NCBI RefSeq assembly: GCF_900637195.1
Contig: NZ_LR134356.1
Location: 3,472,001-3,536,000 of the forward strand
DNA length: 64,000 nt
Direction of reading: 5' to 3'
Origin: Mycolicibacterium aurum
GTDB taxonomy: Bacteria > Actinomycetota > Actinomycetes > Mycobacteriales > Mycobacteriaceae
The notes below the pieces were generated by a model that was given only the letters and a program-made list of their open reading frames with translations, had not been told where the DNA came from and made no database searches. Position numbers and translations under genes: made by a program. How positions within the stretch are numbered: position 1 is the first letter of the stretch; every line of letters begins with the position of its first letter. This document shows, piece by piece, positions 34,933 to 44,505 of the stretch.

Positions 34933-35742
34933 GTGAGCGCGGGCGGCGCCGTCGGCACCCCAGACCCTTCGCTGCGCGGTGTGGTGCTGCGCTACGAGGG
35001 GTTCACGTCCCGCGTCGGCGTCCCGGAGACCTTCCGCGAGATGGCGTGTTCCTTCGTCCCGGTCATCATCGATCTGGGCGACGGCTGGACCGTGGCACAC
35101 CGCGAGCACGTCGACGCGGCGCCGCTGCGCCTGCAGTCGTTCGTCGCCGGTATCACCGACGGGCCCGTCCTGGTCGGACACCGCGGCTGGGCGCAGTGCC
35201 TGCAGATCGACCTCACGCCGCTGGGTGCGCGCAGGATCCTGGGTGTTCCGATGGTCGAGGTGGCCAATCGCTCGGTGCCGGTCGAGGCGGTGCTGGGGCG
35301 TGGCGGGGCCGAACTGGTCCAGCACATCGGCGATGCGCCCGGCTGGCGGGAGCGCTTCGCGATAGTCGACGCCGCCCTCATCGCGCGTCTGCGTGACGCG
35401 CCGGATGTCGACGCCGGTGTGGCGTGGTCGCTGAGCCGGATTGCCGCGAGTGGCGGAACGACCCCGATCGGTGCGCTCGCCGCGGATCTCGGATGGAGCC
35501 ACCGCCGGTTGATCGCCAGGTATCGCGACGCCGTGGGTCTGCCTCCGAAGGTGATCGCCAGGATCGTGCGCTTCGAGCGGGTCACTGCCCGGTTGCGGTC
35601 CGGGGCCGAACTGTCCGCGGCCGCCGCCGAGTGCGGCTACTTCGACCAGGCGCACCTGGCCAGGGAGGTGCGCGAACTCGCGGGCATCACTGCGGGCGCA
35701 CTACGGGAGAGCGTCAATTCCGTACAAGACCCGGCGGTCTGA
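34933..35742 (+). CDS. AraC-family transcriptional regulator
   Basis: A 269-residue regulator. The C-terminal AraC domain (about 165-262) has two helix-turn-helices: IGALAADLGWSHRRLIARYR and LSAAAAECGYFDQAHLAREV. The N-terminal sensing domain carries an EGFTSRVGVPETFREMA segment. TACGGT at 34920-34925 lies seven bases before the GTG at 34933 and could be a leaderless -10, supporting that start. It is divergent from cobN (31-base gap) and followed after 19 bases by a VOC protein, a common AraC/VOC pairing. Confidence 0.87.
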   Translation: MSAGGAVGTPDPSLRGVVLRYEGFTSRVGVPETFREMACSFVPVIIDLGDGWTVAHREHVDAAPLRLQSFVAGITDGPVLVGHRGWAQCLQIDLTPLGARRILGVPMVEVANRSVPVEAVLGRGGAELVQHIGDAPGWRERFAIVDAALIARLRDAPDVDAGVAWSLSRIAASGGTTPIGALAADLGWSHRRLIARYRDAVGLPPKVIARIVRFERVTARLRSGAELSAAAAECGYFDQAHLAREVRELAGITAGALRESVNSVQDPAV

Positions 35743-35761
35743 CGCACCTACATTCGGCGCC

Positions 35762-36166
35762 ATGACATCGACCCGGACATTCACCGGCGCAGTGCCGATC
35801 GTGCCGTTCACCGAACCCAGAAAAGCCATCGCGTGGCTGACACAGGCCTTCGGCGCGGAGCCGATCGCCATCCACCCGGAGGACCCCGACCAGCCGCTCG
35901 CACACGCGGAGCTGGCCGTCGGGACCGGAGTGGTGATGATCGACGACGCGGACCGCGACAGTGTGTTCGCGCTGCCCGGGCCGGTCGTCGTCTACGTCGT
36001 CATCGACACCGCGGCCCAGGTGGACGCACTCCACGACCGTGCGGCCGCAGCGGGCGCCGAGATCGTCATGGGGATCACCGACCAGGACTACGGCTCCCAT
36101 GAGTTCGCCGCCCGGGACACGCACGGCAACATCTGGAGCTTCGGCACCTATCGCCCCTCGATGTAG
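35762..36166 (+). CDS. VOC (glyoxalase/bleomycin-resistance fold) family protein
   Basis: A 134-residue protein with two beta-alpha-beta-beta-beta modules. Typical elements are the AIAWLTQAFGAE helix, the acidic metal-site strand HAELAVGTGVVMIDDA, and the C-terminal FAARDTHGNIWSFGTY. The last motif contains a potential metal ligand, but a full metal site is not evident. VOC proteins act as small-molecule binding, isomerase or dioxygenase folds. The close arrangement with the AraC gene suggests that both respond to the same compound. Confidence 0.85.
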   Translation: MTSTRTFTGAVPIVPFTEPRKAIAWLTQAFGAEPIAIHPEDPDQPLAHAELAVGTGVVMIDDADRDSVFALPGPVVVYVVIDTAAQVDALHDRAAAAGAEIVMGITDQDYGSHEFAARDTHGNIWSFGTYRPSM

Positions 36167-36208
36167 CACCCGCTGCGACGGGCACCACCGTGCCGTGACC
36201 GTCGGGGC

Positions 36209-36307
36209 TCAGCCGTGCCAGCGGCCGTACCACGTCTGGCGGTACGGCGTTCCGATGGCGGCGACCAGTGCGACTACCACCGCGGCGACCACAAGCGTTG
36301 CGAACAT
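36209..36307 (-). CDS. 32-residue single-helix membrane peptide
   Basis: A short frame, ATG to TGA, encoding 32 residues: MFATLVVAAVVVALVAAIG forms a strong membrane helix, followed by a short aromatic, basic tail (YRQTWYGRWH). The ribosome site AGAGGA (36314-36319) is six bases before the ATG, which argues for real translation. It is in the gap between the VOC gene and the osmoprotectant transporter, convergent to the former. No family is known to me. A role as a regulator of a membrane complex is a guess. Confidence 0.62.
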   Translation of the reverse strand: MFATLVVAAVVVALVAAIGTPYRQTWYGRWHG

Positions 36308-36455
36308 CGTCGTTCCTCTCCCGCGACCCGTTGTTTGACACGGGTTCAGTAAGCGAGACGGTACCGCCGGTAACGCCGAAAATGATCATGATGTGTGTGA
36401 GGGAACTCACTGACGCCGACTGTGACTGGGGCCACACCCACCGCCGAGGTCACAA

Positions 36456-37445
36456 CTATCCGGCGGTGACGAAGCCTTCCGAGACCATCCAGTCGCGCGC
36501 GACGACGCTGGGATCCCGCCCCTCGACGTCGACCTGTTTGTTGAGTTCGATGATCGCCTCGTTGGTCAGCGCTGCGGTGACCGGCGCGGTGACCTCGGCG
36601 ATCTCGGGGTGCGCGTCGAAGAACTCCTGCTTCATCGTGACCGAGGGGTTGTAGTGCGCGAAGAACTGCTTGTCGTCGGTCAGCACGGTCAGATCCAGTG
36701 CGGCGATGCGGCCGTCGGTGGTGAAGACCTCACCGAAGTCGCACTGCGTACCGTCAGCGGTGGCCTGATAGATGATGCCGACCTGCAGGATCGGTGTCTG
36801 TACCCGGGCCGGGTCGAGGCCATAGGCGGCCGCCATGCCCGGAAAACCGTCCTGTCGCGCGCGGAATTCGGTGTCCACACAGGTACGGGCGGCCCCCGGA
36901 TCACGCCTCGCGAGTTCGGCGTAGTCGGACAGGGTGCGCACCCCGGTTCGTTCAAGGGTCCGCGTGCTGGCCGCCAGGGCGTAGGTGTCGTCCATCGGTC
37001 CTGGCTCCAGCCACACCATGCCGTTGCGTTCGAGGTCCTCGTCGCGGACCGCCTCGAACTGCTCGCGGGTGTCGGGGATCGGCTTCTCATGGCCCAGGTA
37101 GTTGATCCAGGCATTGCCGGTGAACTCGTAGGCGACGTCGACCTGACCGGAAAGCTGCGCCTCCCTGGTGCTGCGGGAGCCGACGATGCCGGTGAGGTCA
37201 CGGACGTCCGCGCCCGCCGCGGCCAGCGTGAATTCCAGGATGTATCCGAGGATCACCTGCTCGGTGTACTCCTTGGAACCGACGGTGATCTTCGCCCCCT
37301 CCAGCCCCGGGGTGGGTTGTATCGATCCCGGCCCGACCCGCAGCGGCAGCGTGCTGCCGGAGCCGAGACCACACGCGGACAACACCAGTACGGCCGTCAT
37401 CAACAGCCCGGTGAGCGCAACCGTCCGGCCACGGCGGGCTGTCAT
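36456..37445 (-). CDS. Osmoprotectant/glycine betaine ABC transporter binding lipoprotein (ProX/OpuC-like)
   Basis: A 329-residue binding protein. The signal peptide ends in the lipobox LSAC (Cys about 25). The type II periplasmic fold begins with ITVGSKEYTEQVILG, a typical start for the OpuC/ProX branch. It includes SGQVDVAYEFTGNAW and a ligand-binding segment around Y and W residues. It should bind quaternary ammonium compounds such as glycine betaine. ATGA overlap with the permease gene before it; last gene of a four-gene operon. Confidence 0.93.
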   Translation of the reverse strand: MTARRGRTVALTGLLMTAVLVLSACGLGSGSTLPLRVGPGSIQPTPGLEGAKITVGSKEYTEQVILGYILEFTLAAAGADVRDLTGIVGSRSTREAQLSGQVDVAYEFTGNAWINYLGHEKPIPDTREQFEAVRDEDLERNGMVWLEPGPMDDTYALAASTRTLERTGVRTLSDYAELARRDPGAARTCVDTEFRARQDGFPGMAAAYGLDPARVQTPILQVGIIYQATADGTQCDFGEVFTTDGRIAALDLTVLTDDKQFFAHYNPSVTMKQEFFDAHPEIAEVTAPVTAALTNEAIIELNKQVDVEGRDPSVVARDWMVSEGFVTAG

Positions 37446-38227
37446 CGCAACCCCTTGGGCCCGATGAAGAATTCGGCGAGACCGCCCAGCCAGTCGACGA
37501 GCAGCGCCAGGCAGACGGCGAGGACACTCCCGAGGATCAGGGTCACGTTGTCCTGCAGCTTGTAGCCGGTGTCGATCAGGATGCCCAGCCCGCCCGCGTT
37601 GACGAGGAACGACAGCGTCGCGGTACCCACGGCCAGCACCAGCGACGTGCGCAGGCCGGCGAGAATGTAGGGCACCGCGAGCGGCAACTCGACGCGCAGC
37701 AACAGCGACCGCCTCGACATTCCCTGGCCCAGCCCGGCGTCGAGCAGGGCGCGGTCCACCTGATCGATACCCAGGATGGTGCTGGACAGCACCGGCAGCA
37801 GCGAATAGAGCGCGATCGGCAGCACGCCGATCCAGAAGCCCGTTGTGGCCGTCAGCAGGAACAGCAGCACCAGAAGGCCGATCGCGGGCGCCGCCTGCCC
37901 CACGTTGGCAATACCGATGAACAAGGGGCGCAACACTTTTGCACCCGGCCGAGTGACCAGCACCCCGAGCGGAACGCCGACCAGAAGGACGATGACGGTG
38001 ACCGCGACAGTGATGAGCAGATGCTGCCAGATCAGCGTCGCGACGTTGCCGGGGTTGATGTTCTCCTGCTGGGTGGCGGTGAGATCGCGGTTGAACGCCC
38101 AGAAGATCACGGCTGCGCCGACGATCAGCACCAGGACCGGCTGAATGAACAACCGCACCCGCTCGGCGGGTGTGGTTGCCGGTGCGGTTGTGGCCTCGGC
38201 CCCGCCGGTCTCGGTGGCGGTGCTCAC
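37442..38227 (-). CDS. Osmoprotectant ABC transporter permease (ProZ-like)
   Basis: A 261-residue permease of the OpuC/ProZ type. After a charged 30-residue head, six to seven membrane helices follow, with the binding-protein-dependent transport motif LLDAGLGQGMSRRSLLLRVE that couples to the ATPase. GTG start overlapping the ATPase stop (GTGA) and stop overlapping the binding-protein ATG. It partners the permease at 39393 as a heterodimer. Confidence 0.93.
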   Translation of the reverse strand: MSTATETGGAEATTAPATTPAERVRLFIQPVLVLIVGAAVIFWAFNRDLTATQQENINPGNVATLIWQHLLITVAVTVIVLLVGVPLGVLVTRPGAKVLRPLFIGIANVGQAAPAIGLLVLLFLLTATTGFWIGVLPIALYSLLPVLSSTILGIDQVDRALLDAGLGQGMSRRSLLLRVELPLAVPYILAGLRTSLVLAVGTATLSFLVNAGGLGILIDTGYKLQDNVTLILGSVLAVCLALLVDWLGGLAEFFIGPKGLR

Positions 38228-39396
38228 GGCTGACCGTGCCCTCCGGCGGACTCCTCCGCTTCGGCGCGCAGCCGGGTGATCGTGTCGATCAAGGTGTCGA
38301 GAGTGACGACCCCCTCGTAACGGTTGCCCGCCCCGGCCACCACCGCCGACGCGTGCTGCTCGGCGAGGATCGCCTCCAGTGCGTCTTCGAGAGTCGACTG
38401 CGTACTCACCACGTCGAGGGTCTCGACCGCCTCCGCGAGCGACCCCGCGTGCGCCAACCGCCGCGCGCGGACCCAGCTGACCGGCCGCTGCCGGTCGTCG
38501 AGCACCACCGCCCAGTCGAAGTCACTGCCCGCGATCGCCGCCCGCGCCTGCTCGACACTGTCGTTGCGGTGCACGGTTGGACGGGATTCCAGCGCTACGT
38601 CTTTGACGCGCAGCAGACCCAACTGGCGCAGCGACGCACCGGACCCGACGAAGCCCGCCACCGTATCGTCGGCCGGATTCGCCAGGATGTTCTGGGGGGT
38701 GTCGTATTGCAGCACCGTGGACTGCTGTCCGAGCACCGCGATGCGGTCGCCCAGTTTGACGGCCTCGCCGAAATCGTGGGTGACGAAGACGATGGTCTTG
38801 CGCAATTCGGTCTGCAGACGCAGCAACTCGTCCTGCAGGGTGCTGCGGGTGATCGGGTCGACAGCCCCGAACGGCTCGTCCATCAGCAGCACGGGCGGGT
38901 CGGCGGCCAGCGCCCGCGCCACCCCGACACGCTGTTGCTGACCTCCGGAGAGTTGCCGTGGATAGCGCTCGGCGTACTCCGAGGGCTCGAGGCCGACGAG
39001 ATCCAGAAGTTCGTCCACCCGGTCGGCGGTGCGCGTGCGATCCCAGCCCAGTAGACCGGGCACCAGGCCCACGTTCTGGCGAATCGTCATGTGCGGGAAA
39101 AGACCCGCCTGCTGGATTGCGTATCCGATCGATCGCCTCAGCTCGGTGGGCTTGATCGACAGGGCGTCCCTGTCGCCGATCAGGATGCGCCCTGACGTCG
39201 GCTCGCTGAGCCGGTTGATCATCCGCATCGTGGTGGTCTTGCCACATCCGGACGGGCCCACGAAGACGACGATCTCTCCGGCTGGGATGTCCAGCGAGAC
39301 ATTATCCACCGCAGGCGTTTTCGAACCTGGGTAGATTTTCGACACACTGTCGAGCTCGATGCGTACCCCGGTGGGGTCCGTGGTTTGCTCTGTCAC
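38224..39396 (-). CDS. Osmoprotectant ABC transporter ATPase with CBS domains (ProV-like)
   Basis: A 390-residue ATPase. Walker A GPSGCGKTT at about 47-55, the LSGGQQQR signature, Walker B VLLMDEPFGA and the H-loop THDF are intact. The C-terminal third (about 270-380) contains a CBS pair, which in OpuA-type transporters senses ionic strength through membrane charge. The start is the GTG at 39396, overlapping the first permease stop (GTGA). A longer open frame upstream has no homology. Confidence 0.94.
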   Translation of the reverse strand: MTEQTTDPTGVRIELDSVSKIYPGSKTPAVDNVSLDIPAGEIVVFVGPSGCGKTTTMRMINRLSEPTSGRILIGDRDALSIKPTELRRSIGYAIQQAGLFPHMTIRQNVGLVPGLLGWDRTRTADRVDELLDLVGLEPSEYAERYPRQLSGGQQQRVGVARALAADPPVLLMDEPFGAVDPITRSTLQDELLRLQTELRKTIVFVTHDFGEAVKLGDRIAVLGQQSTVLQYDTPQNILANPADDTVAGFVGSGASLRQLGLLRVKDVALESRPTVHRNDSVEQARAAIAGSDFDWAVVLDDRQRPVSWVRARRLAHAGSLAEAVETLDVVSTQSTLEDALEAILAEQHASAVVAGAGNRYEGVVTLDTLIDTITRLRAEAEESAGGHGQP

Positions 39397-40040
39397 CGAA
39401 CACCTTTCGACGTCGTGAGCCGTCCAAGCAGTACCAGCAGTGCGTCGAGCACCAGTGCCAGGATGACGATCAGCAGGGTTCCGGTCAGCGCCATCGGGAG
39501 GGCGGTGGGGCTGCCCACCCGGGCCAGGCCGGCGAAGATCAGGTTGCCGAGCCCGGGCCCCTTCACGTACGCCGCGATGGCGAGCACCCCCATGGACATC
39601 TGGGTGGACAAGCGCATCGCCGACAGGATGGCGGGCCACACCAGCCGCAGCTCGACCCGTGTCAGCGTGCCGATTCGGCTCATGCCGATGCCCCGGGCGG
39701 CGTCGGTGAGCGCAGGGTCGATGGCGTTGAGGCCGACGATGGTGTTGCGCACGATCGGCAGCAGCGAGTACAGCACCAGGGCGGCGACACTGGTGGCCAC
39801 GCCCAGACCGAACAGCGGAATGAGCAGGCCGAGAAGGGCAAACGACGGCACCGTCAGTATCACGCTCGATGCGGCCGTGGCGAGATTGGCCGCCAACGCG
39901 TTCCGATACGTCGCCACCCCTATGAGCACACCGATCACCGTGGCCAGCAACACGCTCTGCACCACCGCGCTGACGTGCTGATAGGAGTCGAAGATCAGCT
40001 GCGCCTGATGGGTGGAGATGTACTCCCACAGCGCGTTCAC
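39393..40040 (-). CDS. Osmoprotectant ABC transporter permease (ProW-like)
   Basis: A 215-residue permease with five or six membrane helices and the coupling motif LTDAARGIGMSRIGTLTRVE. GTG start. It is the first gene of the operon ProW - ProV - ProZ - ProX on the minus strand; the four genes are joined by 4-base overlaps. Regulation by osmolarity is expected but no sequence signal was found in the 192-base gap shared with the TauD gene. Confidence 0.93.
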   Translation of the reverse strand: MNALWEYISTHQAQLIFDSYQHVSAVVQSVLLATVIGVLIGVATYRNALAANLATAASSVILTVPSFALLGLLIPLFGLGVATSVAALVLYSLLPIVRNTIVGLNAIDPALTDAARGIGMSRIGTLTRVELRLVWPAILSAMRLSTQMSMGVLAIAAYVKGPGLGNLIFAGLARVGSPTALPMALTGTLLIVILALVLDALLVLLGRLTTSKGVR

Positions 40041-40232
40041 TGCGCCGTCCTCACGGCGTTGGCCTTCACGAATTCTCGGCTTTCCCGCGCAGGAGCACGT
40101 TTGGCAGGTCGGGCGCCACTGCCTTACCCGATCGTGACGACGCCGAAACAGCGGGGATTTGATTCCGGCTGAATGTAAGGGTTGGCCCCGTAAGCACCGC
40201 GGGTCAGAATTGCCAGCTCAAGTGCTACGGAG

Positions 40233-41162
40233 GTGAGTCAGCTGTCATCGCTACAGGTTGTCAAGCTCGGTGCCGTCATCGGGGCGCGGATCGAGGGGAT
40301 CCAGATCGCCGACGGGGTGGATTCCGCCACCGCGGCCCAGATCAATGCGGCACTGCTCGAACACAAGGTGATCTTCTTCCGCGGCCAGCACGATCTCGAC
40401 GACGACGATCAGCTGAACTTCGCCCGTGCGCTGGGAACCCCGACGACGGCGCATCCCACGGTCACCTCCCGGGGCATCCGAGTCCTGCCGATCGACTCAC
40501 GCTATGACAAGGCCAACAGCTGGCACACCGACGTCACCTTCGTCGACCGCATCCCGAAAGCGTCACTGCTGCGCGCGATCACGCTCCCGCCGTACGGCGG
40601 GACCACCACGTGGGCATCCACCGAGGCCGCCTACGATCGGCTGCCCGCGCCGCTGCGTGCCCTCGCCGAGAGCCTCTGGGCGGTGCACACCAACACCTAC
40701 GACTACGCCGGCGATGTCGATGCGCGGCTTGAGCAGCTCGCCGACACCGAGCGGCAGTACCGCGAGGAATTCGTCTCCGACTACTACGAGACCGAGCATC
40801 CGGTGGTGCGGGTGCATCCGGAGACTGGCCGGAAAGTGCTGCTGCTCGGGCATTTCGTCAAGCACTTCGTCGGCCTCGGCCACGCCGAGTCGGCGGCACT
40901 GTTCCAGCTGCTGCAGAACCGGATCACCAAGCTCGAGAACACCATCCGGTGGAACTGGGAACTGGGCGACCTTGCCATCTGGGACAACAGAGCAACCCAG
41001 CACTACGCCGTAGCCGATTACGACGACCAGTTCCGGCGGCTCAGCCGAGTGACCCTCGCCGGCGACATCCCGGTCGATGTCCACGGCGAACGCAGCCGGA
41101 CCGTCGCCGGCGACGCCTCGGGCTACTCCCAGGTCGTCGAACCGGTGCGCCTCGCGAGCTGA
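40233..41162 (+). CDS. TauD/TfdA-family Fe(II)/2-oxoglutarate dioxygenase
   Basis: A 309-residue enzyme. The iron ligands are His98 and Asp100 (WHTDVTF) and the distal His257 (NRATQHYAV); the 2-oxoglutarate Arg is in [10 protein letters not shown] (about 268-272). It resembles, from memory, M. tuberculosis Rv3406, an alkyl sulfate dioxygenase, more than true taurine dioxygenase. A role in freeing sulfite from alkyl sulfates or sulfonates is therefore likely. The start is GTG; the ribosome-like GGAGG directly abuts it, which is unusually close, so the real start could lie a few codons further in. CobG follows after 50 bases. Confidence 0.9.
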   Translation: MSQLSSLQVVKLGAVIGARIEGIQIADGVDSATAAQINAALLEHKVIFFRGQHDLDDDDQLNFARALGTPTTAHPTVTSRGIRVLPIDSRYDKANSWHTDVTFVDRIPKASLLRAITLPPYGGTTTWASTEAAYDRLPAPLRALAESLWAVHTNTYDYAGDVDARLEQLADTERQYREEFVSDYYETEHPVVRVHPETGRKVLLLGHFVKHFVGLGHAESAALFQLLQNRITKLENTIRWNWELGDLAIWDNRATQHYAVADYDDQFRRLSRVTLAGDIPVDVHGERSRTVAGDASGYSQVVEPVRLAS

Positions 41163-41212
41163 CGGTTCCCCGGCACGGCAGCCGGGGCCGGGCCGGCAGG
41201 TACCGTGGACGG

Positions 41213-42337
41213 GTGGCCAGGTCGAGGGAGAATGACGCTTGCCCCGGCGCGCTGCAGACCCACAGAGCCGCCGACGGCGACTTGGCGCGCATCAGGCTCC
41301 CCGGCGGGACCATCACCTCGGCCCAGATGGACGCCCTGGCATCGGCCGCCATCGACTTCGCGGCGTCGACGCTGGAACTGACGTCGCGGGGCAACCTGCA
41401 GATCCGCGGCGTCGATGACACCGACGCCGTCGCCCGCCTGCTCTCGGAGTCGGGACTGCTGCCCTCGGCGACCCACGAGCGGGTGCGCAACATCGTCGCC
41501 TCACCGCTGTCGGGCCGCAGCGGCGGGTTATGCGACACAAGGCAACTGGTACTCGCCCTCGACGACGCAGTGCAGCGAGACGCCGATCTGGTGCACCTGC
41601 CCGGCCGATTCCTGTTCGGTATCGACGACGGCCGTGGCGACGTGTCGGGTCTGGCGGCGGACGTGGGTGTGCACGCCCTCGACCCCTCGACCGCGGCGCT
41701 GCTGCTGGCCGGGCGCGACACCGGCGTCAGGCTCGCGCTGTCCGACACGGTCGACGAGCTCCTCGCCATCGCACGACGCTTTGTCGCGATCCGCGAGAAG
41801 GCTTGGCGCGTCGACGAACTCGACGATCCCACCACCCTGCTCGGCGGGCGCACCCCGACAGCGCCACCCGGCGCGACGTGGCACGGCCCCACCCGACCGC
41901 CGGTCGGCTGGATCGAGCAGGACGACGGGCGCATCGCTCTGGGCGCCGCGATACCGCTCGGCGTTCTCGACGCACAGGTGGCGCGCTACCTCGCGGCGGT
42001 CGACGCGCCGATGGCCGTCACTCCGTGGCGATCTGTGCTGCTGTTCGATCTCGATGAAGGGGTCGCCGACGTGGCGCTGCGCGTGCTCGCACCGCTGGGC
42101 CTGGTCTTCGACGAGAACTCCCCCTGGCTTTCCGTGTCGGCGTGCACCGGTAGCCCGGGCTGCGCGCACTCGGCGGCCGATGTCCGTGCCGACGCCGCTG
42201 CCGCAGCCACCGGAGACCCTGCCGGGACCGGCCACCGGCATTTCGTCGGCTGCGACCGCGCCTGCGGCAGCCCCATGGGTGTGGAGGTCCTGGTGGCAAC
42301 GGGAGACGGCTACCGACGCCGAGAGCCCCACCCGTAG
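41213..42337 (+). CDS. cobG: Precorrin-3B synthase CobG
   Basis: A 374-residue iron-sulfur monooxygenase of the aerobic cobalamin pathway that converts precorrin-3A to precorrin-3B. It is built like a sulfite/nitrite reductase: ferredoxin-like half-domains, and near the C-terminus the 4Fe-4S ligands in CTGSPGC and CDRAC. The start is the GTG at 41213, where homology begins; the frame is open upstream over the dioxygenase gene. It is followed after 9 bases by cobH and then cobIJ, forming one operon. Confidence 0.92.
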   Translation: MARSRENDACPGALQTHRAADGDLARIRLPGGTITSAQMDALASAAIDFAASTLELTSRGNLQIRGVDDTDAVARLLSESGLLPSATHERVRNIVASPLSGRSGGLCDTRQLVLALDDAVQRDADLVHLPGRFLFGIDDGRGDVSGLAADVGVHALDPSTAALLLAGRDTGVRLALSDTVDELLAIARRFVAIREKAWRVDELDDPTTLLGGRTPTAPPGATWHGPTRPPVGWIEQDDGRIALGAAIPLGVLDAQVARYLAAVDAPMAVTPWRSVLLFDLDEGVADVALRVLAPLGLVFDENSPWLSVSACTGSPGCAHSAADVRADAAAAATGDPAGTGHRHFVGCDRACGSPMGVEVLVATGDGYRRREPHP

Positions 42338-42346
42338 GGTGATCGA

Positions 42347-42973
42347 GTGCTCGACTACATCCGCGACGCGGCCGAGATCTACCGGCAGTCATTTGCCACC
42401 ATTCGCGCCGAGACGGACCTGTCGCTGTTCCCCGAAGACGTCGCCCGCGCCGTGGTCCGGCTGATCCATACCTGCGGTCAGGTCGACGTCGCCGAACACG
42501 TGGCCTTCACCGCCGACGTCGTCGCACGCACGCACGCCGCACTCGCCGCAGGGGCACCGATCCTGTGCGACTCCTCGATGGTCGCCGCGGGGATCACCCG
42601 GTCCCGGCTGCCCGCCGACAACGAGGTGGTGTCCCTGGTCGCCGACCCGCGTGCCGCCGACACCGCGGCGCGGCTCGGGTCCACTCGCTCGGCGGCGGGA
42701 GTCGATCTGTGGGCCGACCGGATACCCGGGGCGGTCTTCGCTGTCGGCAATGCCCCCACCGCACTGTTCCGCCTTCTCGAGCTCGTCGACGACGGCGTCG
42801 CGCCGCCCGCGTCGGTGCTGGGGGGCCCGGTCGGCTTCGTCGGCTCGGCGCAGTCGAAGCAGGAACTCATCGACCGTCCGCGCGGCATGTCGTATCTGGT
42901 GGTCACGGGTCGTCGTGGTGGCAGCGCGATGGCGGCGGCCGCCGTGAACGCGATTGCGGCAGAACGCGAATGA
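42347..42973 (+). CDS. cobH: Precorrin-8X methylmutase CobH
   Basis: A 208-residue enzyme that moves the C-11 methyl to C-12, forming hydrogenobyrinic acid. The N-terminal [19 protein letters not shown] and [10 protein letters not shown] motifs, with the active-site His in the latter, and the late [16 protein letters not shown] are typical. The start is GTG. TAGGGT six bases before the start could be an internal leaderless promoter. The stop overlaps the cobIJ ATG (ATGA). Confidence 0.95.
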   Translation: MLDYIRDAAEIYRQSFATIRAETDLSLFPEDVARAVVRLIHTCGQVDVAEHVAFTADVVARTHAALAAGAPILCDSSMVAAGITRSRLPADNEVVSLVADPRAADTAARLGSTRSAAGVDLWADRIPGAVFAVGNAPTALFRLLELVDDGVAPPASVLGGPVGFVGSAQSKQELIDRPRGMSYLVVTGRRGGSAMAAAAVNAIAAERE

Positions 42974-44454
42974 CCGCTCGTCACGGGACCCTGTGGGGTG
43001 TCGGTCTGGGACCGGGCGATCCCGAGCTGGTCACGGTCAAGGCAGCCCGGGTGATCGGCGCCTCCGACGTGGTCGCCTATCACAGCGCGCGGCACGGACG
43101 CAGCATCGCGCGCACCATCGCCGAGCCGTACCTGCGTGACGGGCAGATCGAGGAGCACCTGGTCTACCCGGTGACCACCGAGACCTCCGACCATCCGGGC
43201 GGCTACGCCGGCGCCATGGAGGACTTCTACCGGGAGTCCGCCGACCGCATCGCCGCGCATCTCCAGGCCGGACGCGACGTCGCACTGTTGGCTGAGGGCG
43301 ATCCGCTCTTCTACAGCTCCTACATGCACATGCACACACGCCTCACGGAGCGCTTCGACGCGGTGATCATTCCCGGGGTGACCTCGGTCAGTGCGGCGTC
43401 GGCGGCGATCTCGACTCCCCTGGTTCAGGGCGACGAGGTGCTGACGATCCTGCCGGGGACTCTGCGCGCCGACGAGCTCCAGCGCAGGCTCAAAGACACC
43501 GACGCCGCCGTCATCATCAAGCTCGGCCGCTCCTACCCTGCGGTGCGACAGGCGCTTTCAGCGGCAGGTCGCATCGACGACGCCTATTACGTGGAGCGCG
43601 CCAGTACCACCAGACAACGTGTGCTGCCCGCCGCGGACGTCGACGACGAATCCGTGCCGTACTTCTCGCTGGCCATGCTGCCCGGCGGCACGCGGGCGCC
43701 GGTGGGCACCGGTTCCGTCGCGGTCGTCGGACTCGGGCCGGGCGACGCGGGCTGGATGACCTCGCAGAGCCGGCATGAGCTCGCCTCAGCCACGGATCTG
43801 ATCGGGTACGGGCCCTATCTGGACCGGGTCCCCGCCGTCGACGGCCAACGCAAGCACCCCAGCGACAACACCGACGAACCCGAACGGGCGCGTCTGGCGT
43901 GCGAGCTGGCCAAAGAAGGCCGCAGCGTCGCGGTCGTCTCGTCAGGCGATCCCGGCGTGTTCGCGATGGCCACCGCGGTGCTGGAGGAGGCCGAACAGTG
44001 GCCGGGCGTCGAGGTTCGGGTGATCCCGGCGATGACGGCCGCCCAGGCGGTGGCCAGCCGTGTCGGCGCCCCGCTGGGACACGACTACGCCGTGATCTCG
44101 CTGTCGGACCGGCTCAAGCCGTGGGACGTCATCGCGCGCCGCCTGTCGGCAGCGGCGTCGGCCGACATGGTGACCGCCATCTACAACCCGGCGTCGAAGA
44201 CCCGCACCTGGCAGGTCGCCGCGATGCGGGATCTGATGTTGGAGCACCGCGATCCCGCCACACCCGTCGTCATCGGCCGCGACGTGGCCGGCGCCGGCGA
44301 GTCGGTGAGGGTCGTACCCCTCGGCGAGCTCGATCCTGCCGACGTCGACATGCGCTGTCTGCTCATCGTCGGGTCGTCGCAGACCCGCTGGCACACCACC
44401 GCGGGCGGCGGCGCGGACCGCGTCTTCACCCCACGTCGCTACCCCGGCCACTGA
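42970..44454 (+). CDS. cobIJ: Bifunctional precorrin-2 C20- / precorrin-3B C17-methyltransferase CobIJ
   Basis: A 494-residue fusion of two tetrapyrrole methyltransferases. The CobI half (about 1-240) starts with [16 protein letters not shown] and holds [18 protein letters not shown]. The CobJ half (about 243-494) starts with [13 protein letters not shown] and has [13 protein letters not shown] and [12 protein letters not shown]. Each half uses S-adenosylmethionine. The fusion is usual in mycobacteria. Its ATG overlaps the cobH stop. Confidence 0.95.
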   Translation: MTARHGTLWGVGLGPGDPELVTVKAARVIGASDVVAYHSARHGRSIARTIAEPYLRDGQIEEHLVYPVTTETSDHPGGYAGAMEDFYRESADRIAAHLQAGRDVALLAEGDPLFYSSYMHMHTRLTERFDAVIIPGVTSVSAASAAISTPLVQGDEVLTILPGTLRADELQRRLKDTDAAVIIKLGRSYPAVRQALSAAGRIDDAYYVERASTTRQRVLPAADVDDESVPYFSLAMLPGGTRAPVGTGSVAVVGLGPGDAGWMTSQSRHELASATDLIGYGPYLDRVPAVDGQRKHPSDNTDEPERARLACELAKEGRSVAVVSSGDPGVFAMATAVLEEAEQWPGVEVRVIPAMTAAQAVASRVGAPLGHDYAVISLSDRLKPWDVIARRLSAAASADMVTAIYNPASKTRTWQVAAMRDLMLEHRDPATPVVIGRDVAGAGESVRVVPLGELDPADVDMRCLLIVGSSQTRWHTTAGGGADRVFTPRRYPGH

Positions 44455-44470
44455 CACCCGTCTCACATCG

Positions 44471-44500
44471 TTGACAGTCGTCAGAACTGCGGGTTAACCT
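44471..44500 (+). promoter_or_regulatory. Leaderless promoter of the TetR-phosphotransferase operon
   Basis: A perfect -35 box TTGACA (44471-44476), 18 bases, and a -10 TAACCT (44495-44500) fitting TAnnnT. The -10 ends five bases before the GTG start codon at 44506, so the mRNA should begin at the start codon. No ribosome site is present, as expected for leaderless translation. Confidence 0.7.
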
Positions 44501-44505
44501 CGCGC

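Noticed and set aside
40041..40232. Small gene or regulatory RNA in the divergent gap before the TauD-type gene
   Set aside because: No frame with a ribosome site and no stable structure with conserved features could be supported; nothing definite seen.
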